Assembly (NCBI GenBank): GCA_025141015.1 | Contig: CP081098.1 | Span: 3,726,501 to 3,790,500 of the forward strand | Reading direction: 5' to 3' | DNA length: 64,000 nt | Source of the DNA: Rhodobacteraceae bacterium M382 | Lineage (GTDB): Bacteria; Pseudomonadota; Alphaproteobacteria; Rhodobacterales; Rhodobacteraceae | Part shown: positions 1-9,311 of the stretch, piece after piece | Position numbering within the stretch: position 1 is the stretch's first letter | How the letters are laid out: the number at the start of each line of letters is the position of its first letter | Position numbers and translations under genes: made by a program | Notes under the pieces: generated by a model | Told to the model about the DNA's origin: nothing | The model's input: the letters and a program-made list of their open reading frames with translations, nothing else | Database searches by the model: none

Positions 1-108
1 GGCCTGCGCCTTGCGGCGGCCCAGGTTTGCCTTGAGCGCCGCCTTGAGACGATCCTCGCGCGATGCAGCGGATTTGCCGCCGGATTTGGGTGATTTTTTA
101 TCTGCCAT
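1..108 (-). CDS. Small lysine/arginine-rich hypothetical protein, N-terminal part only
   Basis: A minus-strand reading frame starts with ATG at 108 and runs off the left edge, so only the first 36 residues are visible. They begin MADKKSPKSGG and continue with a basic stretch rich in Lys, Arg and Ala. Short basic proteins of this kind are common hypothetical genes in Rhodobacteraceae. The sequence does not show a function. The frame is open throughout and its start faces away from tRNA-Thr. Real gene status is inferred from the clean start and the protein-like composition; the C-terminus lies outside the window. Confidence 0.6.
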   Translation of the reverse strand, partial: MADKKSPKSGGKSAASREDRLKAALKANLGRRKAQA

Positions 109-193
109 GTCCCTTCTGTAACGAAGTGCGAAAAAAGCGTCCAGATTGCTCTTGCACCACGTTTCGTTTGAGTCTAATCACCCCCTCACCGGC

Positions 194-268
<75 letters not shown>

Positions 269-724
269 TTAAATCCCTCTAAAACAACACTATGACCTGC
301 GACACCCGAATCCTGTTGCTGTCCTTTGTGCGGGATTTCACCGGAACACGCAGGGAACGACTATGACGTTCGTGCAATGCCGGTCGGACATTTCACCCCC
401 CGTTCTCAAAGCAATCCCTTGTTGCGCCGACTCGCAGGGTGGAAACAAATCTGCCAATCCGCGTTCTTCGATCCAGTGCCCGTTTCAGGCATTGCCACGT
501 CACAGCCAGCCCTCGATGCGATTCGAAACGCTTGACGATGGCTGCGCCAGAATACGCGCACCGGAAACGGGCTCCCACGTCAGCAACGATGACATGGGAC
601 ATCAAATAGGCACAAAGGGCTTTGTCATCGTGCGGTGCACGATGAGCGCCTGGCTAAAAATATCGGGACCCAAGGGCGGACGCCTGCAACCACCGCGCAG
701 CAGCCCATCGCAGCAACCAAGTCT
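269..724. other. Non-coding stretch after tRNA-Thr
   Basis: About 450 bases separate tRNA-Thr from the terminator-like hairpin of the caspase-fusion gene. Short frames exist on both strands (for example 363-836 plus and 393-605 minus), but their translations lack recognisable domains, have mixed composition, and have no convincing ribosome-binding site. I see no integrase fragment and no repeat of the tRNA 3' end. It may be degraded DNA. Confidence 0.5.
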
Positions 725-752
725 GCGCAAACCGAAACGGGTCGGTTTGCGC
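725..752 (-). terminator. Strong hairpin just downstream of the caspase-fusion gene
   Basis: A perfect 11-bp inverted repeat (arms 725-735 and 742-752, sequence GCGCAAACCGA and its complement) encloses a 6-nt loop. It begins 20 nt beyond the stop codon of the minus-strand gene ending at 773, where a transcription terminator is expected. There is no clear U-tract on the minus-strand side, so it may be a stabilising hairpin or a factor-assisted terminator. Confidence 0.5.
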
Positions 753-772
753 CTCTCTTTCAGTCCAGATCT

Positions 773-3700
773 TCAGTCCAGGTCAATATTGGCGATCAGC
801 TTCTTGCGACTGGCCCCCAACCGTTCACTCACCTGATCGCGGATGTCGGCATATTGACGCCCGCTCAGGCTGGCCCGTTGGGCCGCCATCCAATATTTGA
901 CTTCGTTCTTGCCCCATTTGACGAACAGCACGTTCTTTTGTTCATCCGTCCAGCGGTAGTGGAACGCACCCAGCGCCATGGACACGACTTCGCCACTGGC
1001 TTCTGCCGCGCCGACCTGAAAATGCCCGCCTTCCGTTACCGACGTTGATCGGTCAAACAGTTTTATCTGGCCGGAATTGTCAGCCAACTTACCCAATGCG
1101 CCCAAGGCTTCCTGCAGGATCGCAAACTGGCTTTGGCTGGCAACCACCGCGAGGATTTTCAGTATTGCCTCGTCAAACGTGGCATTGGCCTTGAGCGTCT
1201 GTTGCTGCATCTGTGGTGCGCTTTCGACCGACCAGCCCAACAGACTGAGCGTATCCAGATAAACGGTGAGCCAGGCCTGTATTTCCTTGACCGGATCTTT
1301 TTTTGCGCTGGCAGCCCGTTGTGCGAACAACGTGGACAACAGCACGTCATCCTTTTGCTGCGGTGTCAGGTTCTCGACAAACGAAACGACACTGGACGCA
1401 TTCACCGCAGCATTCAGCTTTTGTTTCTCCAACGCCAGCGCTGTTTCTTCATCCGCAGTCTCAGGGGAGCGAAACGCGGATCGAACCCGTGGCAGACGGC
1501 CTGGGATTGGTGCCAGATCTATCGCCTCGATCATCGCCCGGCGATCTTTGGGTGACAGATCCGCATGTCGGGGTGCCAACACGGTACCAGCGGGAGATGC
1601 GGCATTTTTGAATTCCGGTGGCCAGGTGGCATTCACCCCCCGCGTATCCACATGAACAAAGCTGTTATACAGCCCGACCCCTCCTTTGAACCGGTTTTCG
1701 TCATCACGCATCTGACGCAGGGCCCAGGCGATGTCCCGGGTTGATACACCTGGCACCTTGAAGTCCAAAGCATTGAACTGCTTGTGCTGGCTACCCGTCG
1801 CTCCGCCGATACAGGTATTATAGGCAGGCGCGCGATAGGCATTGGTGATCACTGTCGGCTTGCCAATGCGATCCCGCAGTTCATCCAGAACCTGGGCAGT
1901 ATTGGCGATATTGGGCCACAGCGACCGAGGCGGATAGCTGTTCTTGCCCGCGCAGGGGCCAGTACCATTGTGTGATCCGCCCAGGATCAGGAATTCACCG
2001 GGCGAAAAATGGCGCAAACCCAGCGCCTTGATAAAGTCAAAGAAATCCTGCGCATCCGTCCAGGAGGCCACCGACCGTGTGCCCGGATCTGCCGGGCTGC
2101 GCCAGCGGCCTTCGGCAATCTCGGTCACAACATCATCCGGTAGATCGTCATGCTCGTCGCCCTCGGTCGCCAACATGCGATCAGCCAATGACATGGGAGG
2201 CGCTGAAACGGGAACCACCTTGGGTGGCGCAGGCGGAGCTATCCCCCCCAAAACCGTGCTGCTCGGGTTGGTCCAAAGCGTAAACGGCACCTGCGCCCTG
2301 AAACCTGCATCCTCGGCCCCTGTCCAATAAAGGTTGGGTGTCTGGTCAGGCGAACCAATTGCCCGATCAACCGCTGTGCGAAATTGTACATAATTCCCCG
2401 AGAAACGTCCCCTATTCCAGACCTTCAACAACGCTTCAGTAAAGGCTCCGTTCTGATGCCCATCCATGGCGACCTGATGATCCTGACAGGCCGTCAGGCT
2501 CAGAACCGACGCACGCACCCGCGCACTAAGAGGGTTGTGAAGGATGTCATCGCGTTGGTGGGCGAATTCGTCGATATAGTTGCGATATGCCTGTTCATTT
2601 TGCTCAAACGTCCGCGATCCGATGGCTTGCGGCATCATACGCATCTTGGGTTGGTCTACTTCTGGAAACATAGCCCGAATAACCGTCCCGGAGTGACAGC
2701 AATCAGGCACCATCAGAATCCGCACCCCAGGTTTAAACCGGCTCCAAAGGCTGAACAGCTCATCATCGATAATCTGAAAATCGTAAAGCACCAGCGTCTC
2801 GTCCCAATGCTCTCCCTTTGCGTCCGGGGCTTCGTCCCGGTTGAAATCAGGTAGCTTGTACCCATGCCCGGCAAAGCTCCATAAGAACATATCCCCTTCG
2901 GTGAGCGTCTCAGCAGCAGCAGCCAAGCGTGCCACAACGGCTTCGCGCGTGGCATTCCGAGTCAATAGGAGTTCTGGTTCAAAGCCTTGGCCTGCTGCCA
3001 AATTCGCCATCGCATGGGCGTCGTTTTCGCAGGCGTTTAGCGCACCGTCCCAACCCGCATAGTGATCGGGGTCGACCGAATTCAACCCAACATGCAGCGA
3101 CATGGCCTTGTTTGCGCGCCCCACGACAGCGGGCGCTGCAAGATGCGAGGCACCGCCAAATGGGCCACGACTGTGCGGCAGGCTGCGCGGGGCCGCATTG
3201 GAAATCCGCCGGATTTCGCGGTCGAACTTGCCTGCCACATCCGCATATCCGGGGTTTTCCGGGTGCAATTCATCATACCACCGGCCATCACCCACGACAC
3301 TGCGACAATCAATATAGGTTACATGCGGCATTGATTTGGCCAGACGTCGCATGCCCCGATTGAACCGATCCATCATCTCGGCGGCAATCGCCTTTTGCAG
3401 GCTGCGGTCACGGATCCCACGGGTTTCCATCGGTTTGCCTAACCATTTGCCCCGGTTGGGGATCGGATAGTCATAGCCGTGGCACAGGATCTGAACATGC
3501 GGAAAAGCGCCCTGGACCTGACGGCACATTTGTTCGTAATAGCCAAAGGCGCTGTCCAGAAGCCCCTGGAATTCGGGTTTCAGGTAATCCGCAGGCTTCA
3601 AATCGACATCAAATTCTTCGAGATAGTCAGCCAAAGCGCCATTGGCCACCAGATCATTCCCGCCGCCTGACAACAGCAGAATGGATGCGCCAGTGTCGCG

Positions 3701-4126
3701 CAAGGCCTTGAGATACTCCTGCTTGCGCGCCATGCGCTCCAACAGGTCGCCGGCCGCGCCCAGCGACAGAATCGCATAGCGTTCCATCAGCTTGTCGATG
3801 GTGTCATGCAAACGTATCGGATATTGGAACCAGCTGTCGCCTTCGGAGACGATGATCGGCCCATCATAACCGCTGCGGATCTTTTCATAAAACCGACCGG
3901 TGCGGCGCCAGCGTTCAAAGCGGTTGGCCATATTCATAATCTGGGCAGAACGTGCCTGACCATCCGGGCCCAACGGAATATCAACAGTATCCGGGTTAAA
4001 GGTGAACACAGGCGCGAATGGTCCAGATGCCTCCTGGTCCAGAATGAAATAATCGGACAGATCTGCATCCGCGCGTGCGGGATCGGCGATCAACGCTTCG
4101 AGTTGCTCCAATGTGATTTTGGCCAT
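773..4126 (-). CDS. SGNH hydrolase - caspase-like (C14) - M15 peptidase fusion protein
   Basis: This 1117-residue protein joins three hydrolase modules. Residues about 88-305 are SGNH/GDSL-like: GDSW at 96-99 (nucleophile Ser98), GGGND at 154-158, and DELHP at 285-289 with the Asp/His pair. Residues about 340-610 are a caspase/metacaspase fold: SFAGHG gives His421 and DCCHSG gives Cys477. Residues about 690-835 resemble a zinc M15 D,D-carboxypeptidase: SQH (His781), ALDF (Asp788) and FVHVD (His825). The remaining C-terminus (about 280 residues) is unassigned. No signal peptide or membrane segment is visible, so a cytoplasmic location is inferred. The start at 4126 is chosen because GGAGGA (4131-4136) sits just upstream; the frame is open to 4162. 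A papain-like peptidase gene precedes it by 51 nt, probably in one operon. Substrate and biological role are unknown; a stress, defence or cell-death role is only an inference from the caspase domain. Confidence 0.88.
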   Translation of the reverse strand: MAKITLEQLEALIADPARADADLSDYFILDQEASGPFAPVFTFNPDTVDIPLGPDGQARSAQIMNMANRFERWRRTGRFYEKIRSGYDGPIIVSEGDSWFQYPIRLHDTIDKLMERYAILSLGAAGDLLERMARKQEYLKALRDTGASILLLSGGGNDLVANGALADYLEEFDVDLKPADYLKPEFQGLLDSAFGYYEQMCRQVQGAFPHVQILCHGYDYPIPNRGKWLGKPMETRGIRDRSLQKAIAAEMMDRFNRGMRRLAKSMPHVTYIDCRSVVGDGRWYDELHPENPGYADVAGKFDREIRRISNAAPRSLPHSRGPFGGASHLAAPAVVGRANKAMSLHVGLNSVDPDHYAGWDGALNACENDAHAMANLAAGQGFEPELLLTRNATREAVVARLAAAAETLTEGDMFLWSFAGHGYKLPDFNRDEAPDAKGEHWDETLVLYDFQIIDDELFSLWSRFKPGVRILMVPDCCHSGTVIRAMFPEVDQPKMRMMPQAIGSRTFEQNEQAYRNYIDEFAHQRDDILHNPLSARVRASVLSLTACQDHQVAMDGHQNGAFTEALLKVWNRGRFSGNYVQFRTAVDRAIGSPDQTPNLYWTGAEDAGFRAQVPFTLWTNPSSTVLGGIAPPAPPKVVPVSAPPMSLADRMLATEGDEHDDLPDDVVTEIAEGRWRSPADPGTRSVASWTDAQDFFDFIKALGLRHFSPGEFLILGGSHNGTGPCAGKNSYPPRSLWPNIANTAQVLDELRDRIGKPTVITNAYRAPAYNTCIGGATGSQHKQFNALDFKVPGVSTRDIAWALRQMRDDENRFKGGVGLYNSFVHVDTRGVNATWPPEFKNAASPAGTVLAPRHADLSPKDRRAMIEAIDLAPIPGRLPRVRSAFRSPETADEETALALEKQKLNAAVNASSVVSFVENLTPQQKDDVLLSTLFAQRAASAKKDPVKEIQAWLTVYLDTLSLLGWSVESAPQMQQQTLKANATFDEAILKILAVVASQSQFAILQEALGALGKLADNSGQIKLFDRSTSVTEGGHFQVGAAEASGEVVSMALGAFHYRWTDEQKNVLFVKWGKNEVKYWMAAQRASLSGRQYADIRDQVSERLGASRKKLIANIDLD

Positions 4127-4177
4127 TTTATCCTCCAATACCGGGGCGAAAATGCGGGCCACCCCATTGCCCGAACA

Positions 4178-6334
4178 TCAATGCTCTGAATTTTGGGGCT
4201 GAACCGTTGCTGCCAGAATTGCAGCTTCCAGCTGTGGGCTGCGGCTCAGTTCATGTTGCTGAACCGCCCCAACTCCGGGCGAAATCTCCATACGAATGGG
4301 TGTGAACATGCCGGTTTGAAAGTCGGGCCAATTGTTCTCTGGGTCACTGGCTATTTCGCCGGGCGCACCGGCCATCCCCAGCATGGCGCGAGGCGGCGCA
4401 TCCGGATGGGTGGTGCGGCGGTCTTCAAACGCGTTGGCAACCAGATGCAGGATGGACTTCCCATAGACCCCGACACGCAGCGTTTGTTCCAAATCCCGAT
4501 CCGGGATCAGGATTCGCCCCGGCAAAAGATCATCGGCAACCAAAGCTGCCTGGCCCCCTCCCAAAACAATCTCCTGGGGTGCGTGGTTTGGTCGGCCGGC
4601 ATTCAGCGCATTCAAAAACGGAAGAATGGTTTCACCGGCTCTGGGCACATCAATGGCGGGCAACGACAGTTGGGCGCTGGTAATCTGGCGCGCCTTGGCC
4701 ACGATCCGCATTTCGGCGGCGTCCTCTGGAAGGCTGGACTGTACGCGGGATGTTTCCGTCACCAATGGCTGCTCCAACCATTCAGCCAAAACCAGCGCCC
4801 CGGCCCCTTCACAGACCAAATGCAATTCGCTCCCCTGCATTTCTGCCTGCTCAACCAGCCGGTTTATCAGATGGTCCACATGACCGGGGTGTTTGGGGGG
4901 GACGTGATTGCGCGGATGTTCCGAGATACCCTCGATCGCCCGTTGCGCCGCGTGTTCGATATCCCGCCAAAATGCGCGACCGATCCCACGCGCCTGGTTT
5001 TCGATAATCACGTCCAGATGCTCCGAACCTTCGCCGACAAGGCTCTGGCTGTCGGCGAATACACGTTCCAACACCCCCATGGACTGCTCAAAGAAATCGT
5101 TGCACCAGAACACCGTGATCAGAAACAATCCGCGTTCCTTCAGCCATTTCTTGCGTCGTACAGAAGCGGCAAAACCCGCCTTCATCGGATCCAGATTGCC
5201 GGCAATCCACAGCACGACACCGCGATAACCTTTGGGGGCATCGACCGCCCCGCTCAGCCGGCCATCCAGAAAGTCCAACGTCTTTGCAACCATCTGATCG
5301 CTGGACGGGTATGACCCACGTTCAACATGATGACCGTCGTCCAGATGTAAAAAATGTCCCAGCAATTCACGACATGGGACCGACCCGGATTGTGTCGGAC
5401 CATAAATGCGGCTGGTCCCCTGTTCCCCGACACTCAGGTCAAACGCTTCGGGCGTCGGCACGCCCAACCGCAACACCCAACCATCCATCACGTTTTCCGC
5501 CCAATCGGCGTATCGCCATAGCGCAACACCGGGCATTCCGTTGAAACCGCCCCAATTGCCCCAGGAATTCAGAACCAAAAAACCCTGCTGCGTATATCCG
5601 ACGATGACCACCGCATGGGACCCGTTCAGGGGCTCTACCCCAGCGCCAAAATCAATGACACCGTCGGGGCTGCGCCATCCGGTCGTCAAATTGGCGGACA
5701 CCAATATCACTCCGGCTTCGTTCAACGCGGCGTGATAATGGTTCAGGACCGGGCGCAGCCGGTAATAGGCTCCCAGCGAAACCTGCTGTGCAGCCTTGGC
5801 CTGTTCGACGCTGGGAAAAACATCTTCTTTCAGGTCGGTGCCGAACCGATAGCACAGGCTTTGCCAGCGTCGCGCACGCGCGCCTTGGTCCACCACACAT
5901 TCACCGGGCAAGTCGAGACAGACACCATGGTGGTAGAACCCCTTGATCGCAGAGCGCAAGGAATAAACGCCCTCGGCTGCCATCCTGCCACCGTTTGTTG
6001 ACCGGGCTGCGTTCATTTCGTGAAACCGTGCCATATGATACAGCATGTCGGCACTGACCTGATCGGTAGGTCCCAATGGAACATCGCCCTGCAACGCCCG
6101 TTGATAGTCGATCAGGTTGGCCATCGCAAAACCGACACATCGCCCGGTTTCTCCTTGATCACGCAACCCGAACACCGGACCGGTGACCGGATCAATGCAT
6201 TCAGGGTCCGGCAGGCATGTGGATTTAAGGGAGCCAAGATTGGGCGAATAATAGAAATCGCGCAAATCAACCCAATCGCGGCTGACGCCCATTCCGAATA
6301 AGAGTCCGGTATCTAGATGACTTGTTGGTGACAT
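4178..6334 (-). CDS. Papain-like (C1A) cysteine peptidase with C-terminal alpha/beta-hydrolase-like domain
   Basis: The 718-residue product has a papain-fold N-terminal half. RDQGETGRCVGFA places the nucleophile at Cys66, GSHAVVIVGY supplies His240 and LNSWGNWGG supplies Asn256. Bacterial C1A enzymes usually carry a signal or propeptide; none is evident here. The second half (about 365-700) has strand-helix spacing like an alpha/beta hydrolase, but at the expected nucleophile elbow it reads VCEGAGA (508-512), without the Ser of GxSxG, so this half is probably a non-catalytic or binding module. ATG at 6334 follows GGGTGG at a reasonable distance; the frame also extends to a TTG at 6385. It lies 51 nt upstream of the caspase-fusion gene on the same strand, suggesting co-expression and perhaps a protease cascade. 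That last point is inference. Confidence 0.82.
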   Translation of the reverse strand: MSPTSHLDTGLLFGMGVSRDWVDLRDFYYSPNLGSLKSTCLPDPECIDPVTGPVFGLRDQGETGRCVGFAMANLIDYQRALQGDVPLGPTDQVSADMLYHMARFHEMNAARSTNGGRMAAEGVYSLRSAIKGFYHHGVCLDLPGECVVDQGARARRWQSLCYRFGTDLKEDVFPSVEQAKAAQQVSLGAYYRLRPVLNHYHAALNEAGVILVSANLTTGWRSPDGVIDFGAGVEPLNGSHAVVIVGYTQQGFLVLNSWGNWGGFNGMPGVALWRYADWAENVMDGWVLRLGVPTPEAFDLSVGEQGTSRIYGPTQSGSVPCRELLGHFLHLDDGHHVERGSYPSSDQMVAKTLDFLDGRLSGAVDAPKGYRGVVLWIAGNLDPMKAGFAASVRRKKWLKERGLFLITVFWCNDFFEQSMGVLERVFADSQSLVGEGSEHLDVIIENQARGIGRAFWRDIEHAAQRAIEGISEHPRNHVPPKHPGHVDHLINRLVEQAEMQGSELHLVCEGAGALVLAEWLEQPLVTETSRVQSSLPEDAAEMRIVAKARQITSAQLSLPAIDVPRAGETILPFLNALNAGRPNHAPQEIVLGGGQAALVADDLLPGRILIPDRDLEQTLRVGVYGKSILHLVANAFEDRRTTHPDAPPRAMLGMAGAPGEIASDPENNWPDFQTGMFTPIRMEISPGVGAVQQHELSRSPQLEAAILAATVQPQNSEH

Positions 6335-6491
6335 GAAAACCACCCAAACATATGTGGGTTGTGCAACCCTGGAAAACCTACACAACCTAACATAATATGG
6401 GTCGCGTCCATACCCCTGGCCCGGCTGCCGCCCAAACCGGCCCCGTTTTTTTACGCTAATTTAAGATTTCCAACCAGTTGCGCCGCTGTGG

Positions 6492-7220
6492 TTATGTCTC
6501 GCTCAGATTATCCAGACCAGCCATCAATGCAGCTGCCATACCCTGATCTACCATATGATCGCGTAGCCTCGCATTATAGCCACCTGGCGTATCCAACGCC
6601 TCCAGCAATGGCCCGGTTTCACTGGCCAACAGGCTGCTACCCACCAGCACCCTCAGAAAGTCCTCGGCCTGTTGTGGATCAGCGACCCGTTCACCCAACC
6701 ACCCCGCAGCACCGTTCACCATCTTGGCCGCCGGTGACAAAACCGCCTGCGCACATAGATACGCCGCCAATTCGGCATCGGTTTTCAGGTCGAACACAGA
6801 GTTGGCGGGCGCAAACAGATCCCGGATCAAAGCCGCGTTGCCACGTACCATGATCGGGGACCCGCCCAGGGCAATTCCAGGGAACGGAATCATGACGGCT
6901 TCGGCTTTGGCTGGGCCGACCATGTGCTGGACCTGATCCAGCGACGCCCCCGCCATAAGCGACACAATTCTGTGGTCCGCATCAAAGCTCAATGGCTGCA
7001 AGACTTCGGTTGCATGCTCGGCCATGAGCCCCAGAAAAACCACATCGCTGGCATTCAGGATCGACTGATTGTCTGCAATGTTCACTTCTTCGATCCGTGC
7101 GGCCAGTTCCGCAGCCTTGTCGGCGCTGCGTTCGGAAACAAGGATCCCATGCCCTTGCCCGGCCAACCCGTGGACGACTGCGCTGGCAATGGTGCCAGTT
7201 CCGATGACTCCGATTTTCAT
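6492..7220 (-). CDS. Pyrroline-5-carboxylate reductase-like NAD(P)-dependent oxidoreductase
   Basis: A 242-residue ProC-family protein. It opens with MKIGVIGTGTIASAV, the Rossmann glycine motif for NAD(P), and keeps the family's overall layout with a helical C-terminal half. P5C reductases are about 270 residues, so this is slightly short. It begins immediately after the stop codon of the flavin demethylase gene ending at 7221, so the two are almost certainly co-transcribed. The pairing with an N-methylproline demethylase-like enzyme suggests an action on a cyclic imine or imino acid derived from proline-type substrates. That role is inferred; the exact substrate cannot be read from sequence. 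Confidence 0.8.
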   Translation of the reverse strand: MKIGVIGTGTIASAVVHGLAGQGHGILVSERSADKAAELAARIEEVNIADNQSILNASDVVFLGLMAEHATEVLQPLSFDADHRIVSLMAGASLDQVQHMVGPAKAEAVMIPFPGIALGGSPIMVRGNAALIRDLFAPANSVFDLKTDAELAAYLCAQAVLSPAAKMVNGAAGWLGERVADPQQAEDFLRVLVGSSLLASETGPLLEALDTPGGYNARLRDHMVDQGMAAALMAGLDNLSET

Positions 7221-9266
7221 TTACAGGTCCTTCATAGTTCTGAGCGCATCATAGATTGCGGCGTGTGTGTTTCTGGCGCTGACGGCGTCGCCGATGCGGA
7301 AGAGTTGGAATGTGGCGTTCGGGTTTGTGTTGATGGTCTGGGGCTGGCCGGTGATCAGGGCGGTGTGGTCCACTTCGCCCCGGTTTGAGGACAGCGGTTT
7401 CAGGTCGAAGTAGAGATCGTCAAGCGGCAAGGTGCCGTAGTTGACCACCACCTGATCATAGGAGGATTGGGATGTGAAATCACTGTAATCCGTGCCGATT
7501 GTGGCGCACAGGCGATTGCCGTCGCGCATCACGTCCAACAGGCGGCGGGTGACGGTGAATGTCACGTCGCGGGCCTGCAATTCGCGCATGTAGGGCACCA
7601 GGTTCATCGCCATGATATCGGGGGCAAACACCCGATCCGGGGTCATGACTTCGACCTTCGCGCCCGCTGCTGCGGCGATTTCCGCCGCCATCAGACCGGG
7701 ATGATCGCCGCTTTCGTCATAGATCAGCACCTGTTGGCCCGGTTTGACATCGCCCGAGATGAGATCCCAGGCGCTGACCACCAGATCGTTTTCCTGGCCC
7801 GATTCGAACAATTCGGTATTGGGCAGACCCCCGGTGGCGATGATCACCACATCCGGGTTCAGCGCGGTGACGTCATCGGCTTCGGCCCAGGTGTTGAAAC
7901 GAAAGTCCACATCCCGCGCGGCGCATTGCGCCATGCGCCAGTCGATGATGCCGATCATCTCGCGCCGGCGTGCGTGTTGCGCGGTCAGCCGCACCTGACC
8001 GCCGGGATCGGGCTGGGCCTCGAATACGGTCACGGCGTGGCCGCGTTCGGCCGCCACCCGCGCCGCTTCGAGCCCGGCCGGACCGGCACCGACGATGACC
8101 ACCCGTTTGCGGGTCTCGGCAGGGGCGATGTCATGGGGCATCGACAGCTCGCGCCCGGTGGCGGCATTGTGCAGGCACAGCGCTTCGCCCGCCTGATAAA
8201 TTCTGTCCAGGCAATAGGTTGCGCCAACACAGGGGCGAATGTCATCCTCGCGCCCTTCGACGATCTTGCGCACGATATGCGGATCGGCCATATGCGCCCG
8301 CGTCATCCCCACCATATCCAGAAGCCCCGCCTGCACCGCATGGCGTGCGGTGGCCACATCCGGGATACGCGAGGCGTGGAACGTAGGCATGCCGGTGGCC
8401 CGTTTGACCGCGCCGGCAAAATCCAGATGCGGTGCCGATGGCATCCCCTGCACCGGGATCACATCGGTCATCGCCGGATCGGTGTGGATGCGCCCGCGGA
8501 TCACATTCAGAAAATCGACCATGCCGCTGCGCGCAAGCCGCTTGGAAATCTCGATGCCTTCGACCGGCGTGATGCCCCCGGCGGCGGCCTCATCGGCCGT
8601 ATAGCGCAGCCCGACGATGAAATCGTCGCCCACCCGGTCGCGAATGGCGCGCAGCACGTCCAGCGGGAATTTCAACCGGGAATCAGGTGTTTGCCCCCCG
8701 TATTCCCCATCCAGATCATTGGTCAGAGGCGACCAGAACTGGTCCAGAAGATGGCCGTAGACCTGCAATTCAACCCCATCCATGCCCCCTTCCTTCATCC
8801 GTTCGGTGGCATCGGCGAAATCGTTGATGATGCGGGCAATGTCCCAATCCTCGGCCAGCTTGGGAAACGCGCGATGCGCTGGTTCACGGTGTTTGGAGGA
8901 ACTGACCGAGGGCAGCCAGTCGCCCTTGTTCCACCCCGTGCGCCGCCCCAGATGGGTCAGCTGGATCATCACCGCACAGCCATGCGCGTGGCAGGCATCG
9001 CTAAGGCGGCGGATGTGGGGCACAACCTCGTCCTTGTAGGCCAGGATGTTGTTGAACACCGGCGGGCTGTCCCGGCTCACGGCAGCCGACCCCGCCGTCA
9101 TCGCCAACGCAACCCCCGCCCGCGCCCGTTCCGCGTGATAGGCAACATAGCGCTCCTTGGGCATCCCGCCCTCGGGATACGCAGGCTCATGGCTCGTCGT
9201 CATGATCCGGTTCTTCAACGTCAAATGCTTCAACTGATAAGGCTGCAACAAAGGGTCAGTCGACAT
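7221..9266 (-). CDS. N-methylproline demethylase-like flavin/Fe-S oxidoreductase (Old Yellow Enzyme / trimethylamine dehydrogenase family)
   Basis: The 681-residue protein has the layout of trimethylamine dehydrogenase and 2,4-dienoyl-CoA reductase: an N-terminal FMN TIM barrel (LKNRIMTTSHEP start), an Fe-S segment, then an FAD/NAD-binding half with VVIVGAGPAGLEAARVAAERG. The Fe-S segment reads CVGATYC followed by ALCLHN, so the second Cys of the usual CxxCxxxC pattern is Ala. Enzymes of this subtype oxidatively remove N-methyl groups as formaldehyde; HpbA-type enzymes of proline betaine catabolism are the closest match I can name. Start 9266 follows GAGAAGG; the frame extends to 9290. A TetR gene is divergent across about 107 nt containing a palindrome, and a ProC-like gene abuts downstream. 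Substrate assignment is moderately supported; family assignment is firm. Confidence 0.85.
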   Translation of the reverse strand: MSTDPLLQPYQLKHLTLKNRIMTTSHEPAYPEGGMPKERYVAYHAERARAGVALAMTAGSAAVSRDSPPVFNNILAYKDEVVPHIRRLSDACHAHGCAVMIQLTHLGRRTGWNKGDWLPSVSSSKHREPAHRAFPKLAEDWDIARIINDFADATERMKEGGMDGVELQVYGHLLDQFWSPLTNDLDGEYGGQTPDSRLKFPLDVLRAIRDRVGDDFIVGLRYTADEAAAGGITPVEGIEISKRLARSGMVDFLNVIRGRIHTDPAMTDVIPVQGMPSAPHLDFAGAVKRATGMPTFHASRIPDVATARHAVQAGLLDMVGMTRAHMADPHIVRKIVEGREDDIRPCVGATYCLDRIYQAGEALCLHNAATGRELSMPHDIAPAETRKRVVIVGAGPAGLEAARVAAERGHAVTVFEAQPDPGGQVRLTAQHARRREMIGIIDWRMAQCAARDVDFRFNTWAEADDVTALNPDVVIIATGGLPNTELFESGQENDLVVSAWDLISGDVKPGQQVLIYDESGDHPGLMAAEIAAAAGAKVEVMTPDRVFAPDIMAMNLVPYMRELQARDVTFTVTRRLLDVMRDGNRLCATIGTDYSDFTSQSSYDQVVVNYGTLPLDDLYFDLKPLSSNRGEVDHTALITGQPQTINTNPNATFQLFRIGDAVSARNTHAAIYDALRTMKDL

Positions 9267-9299
9267 GGGGGACCTTCTCGATGAACGCATTAGGATCTG

Positions 9300-9311
9300 G
9301 ACACATGTGTC
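9300..9311. promoter_or_regulatory. Perfect palindrome, candidate TetR operator
   Basis: GACACATGTGTC is a perfect 12-bp palindrome in the divergent gap between the flavin demethylase and the TetR gene. On the minus strand a TTGACA (9329-9334) lies 17-18 nt upstream of it, so the palindrome would cover the -10 region of the demethylase promoter. That fits repression by the adjacent regulator. Binding is not demonstrated. Confidence 0.55.

Noticed and set aside
363-836. Open frames on both strands after tRNA-Thr that could be a phage or integrase remnant.
   Set aside because: Translations have no integrase motif and no ribosome-binding site, and I found no direct repeat of the tRNA 3' end.
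7467-9284. A 605-codon plus-strand open frame opposite the flavin demethylase.
   Set aside because: It is the antisense shadow of a well-supported gene in GC-rich DNA, is His/Gly/Arg-rich and shows no domain.
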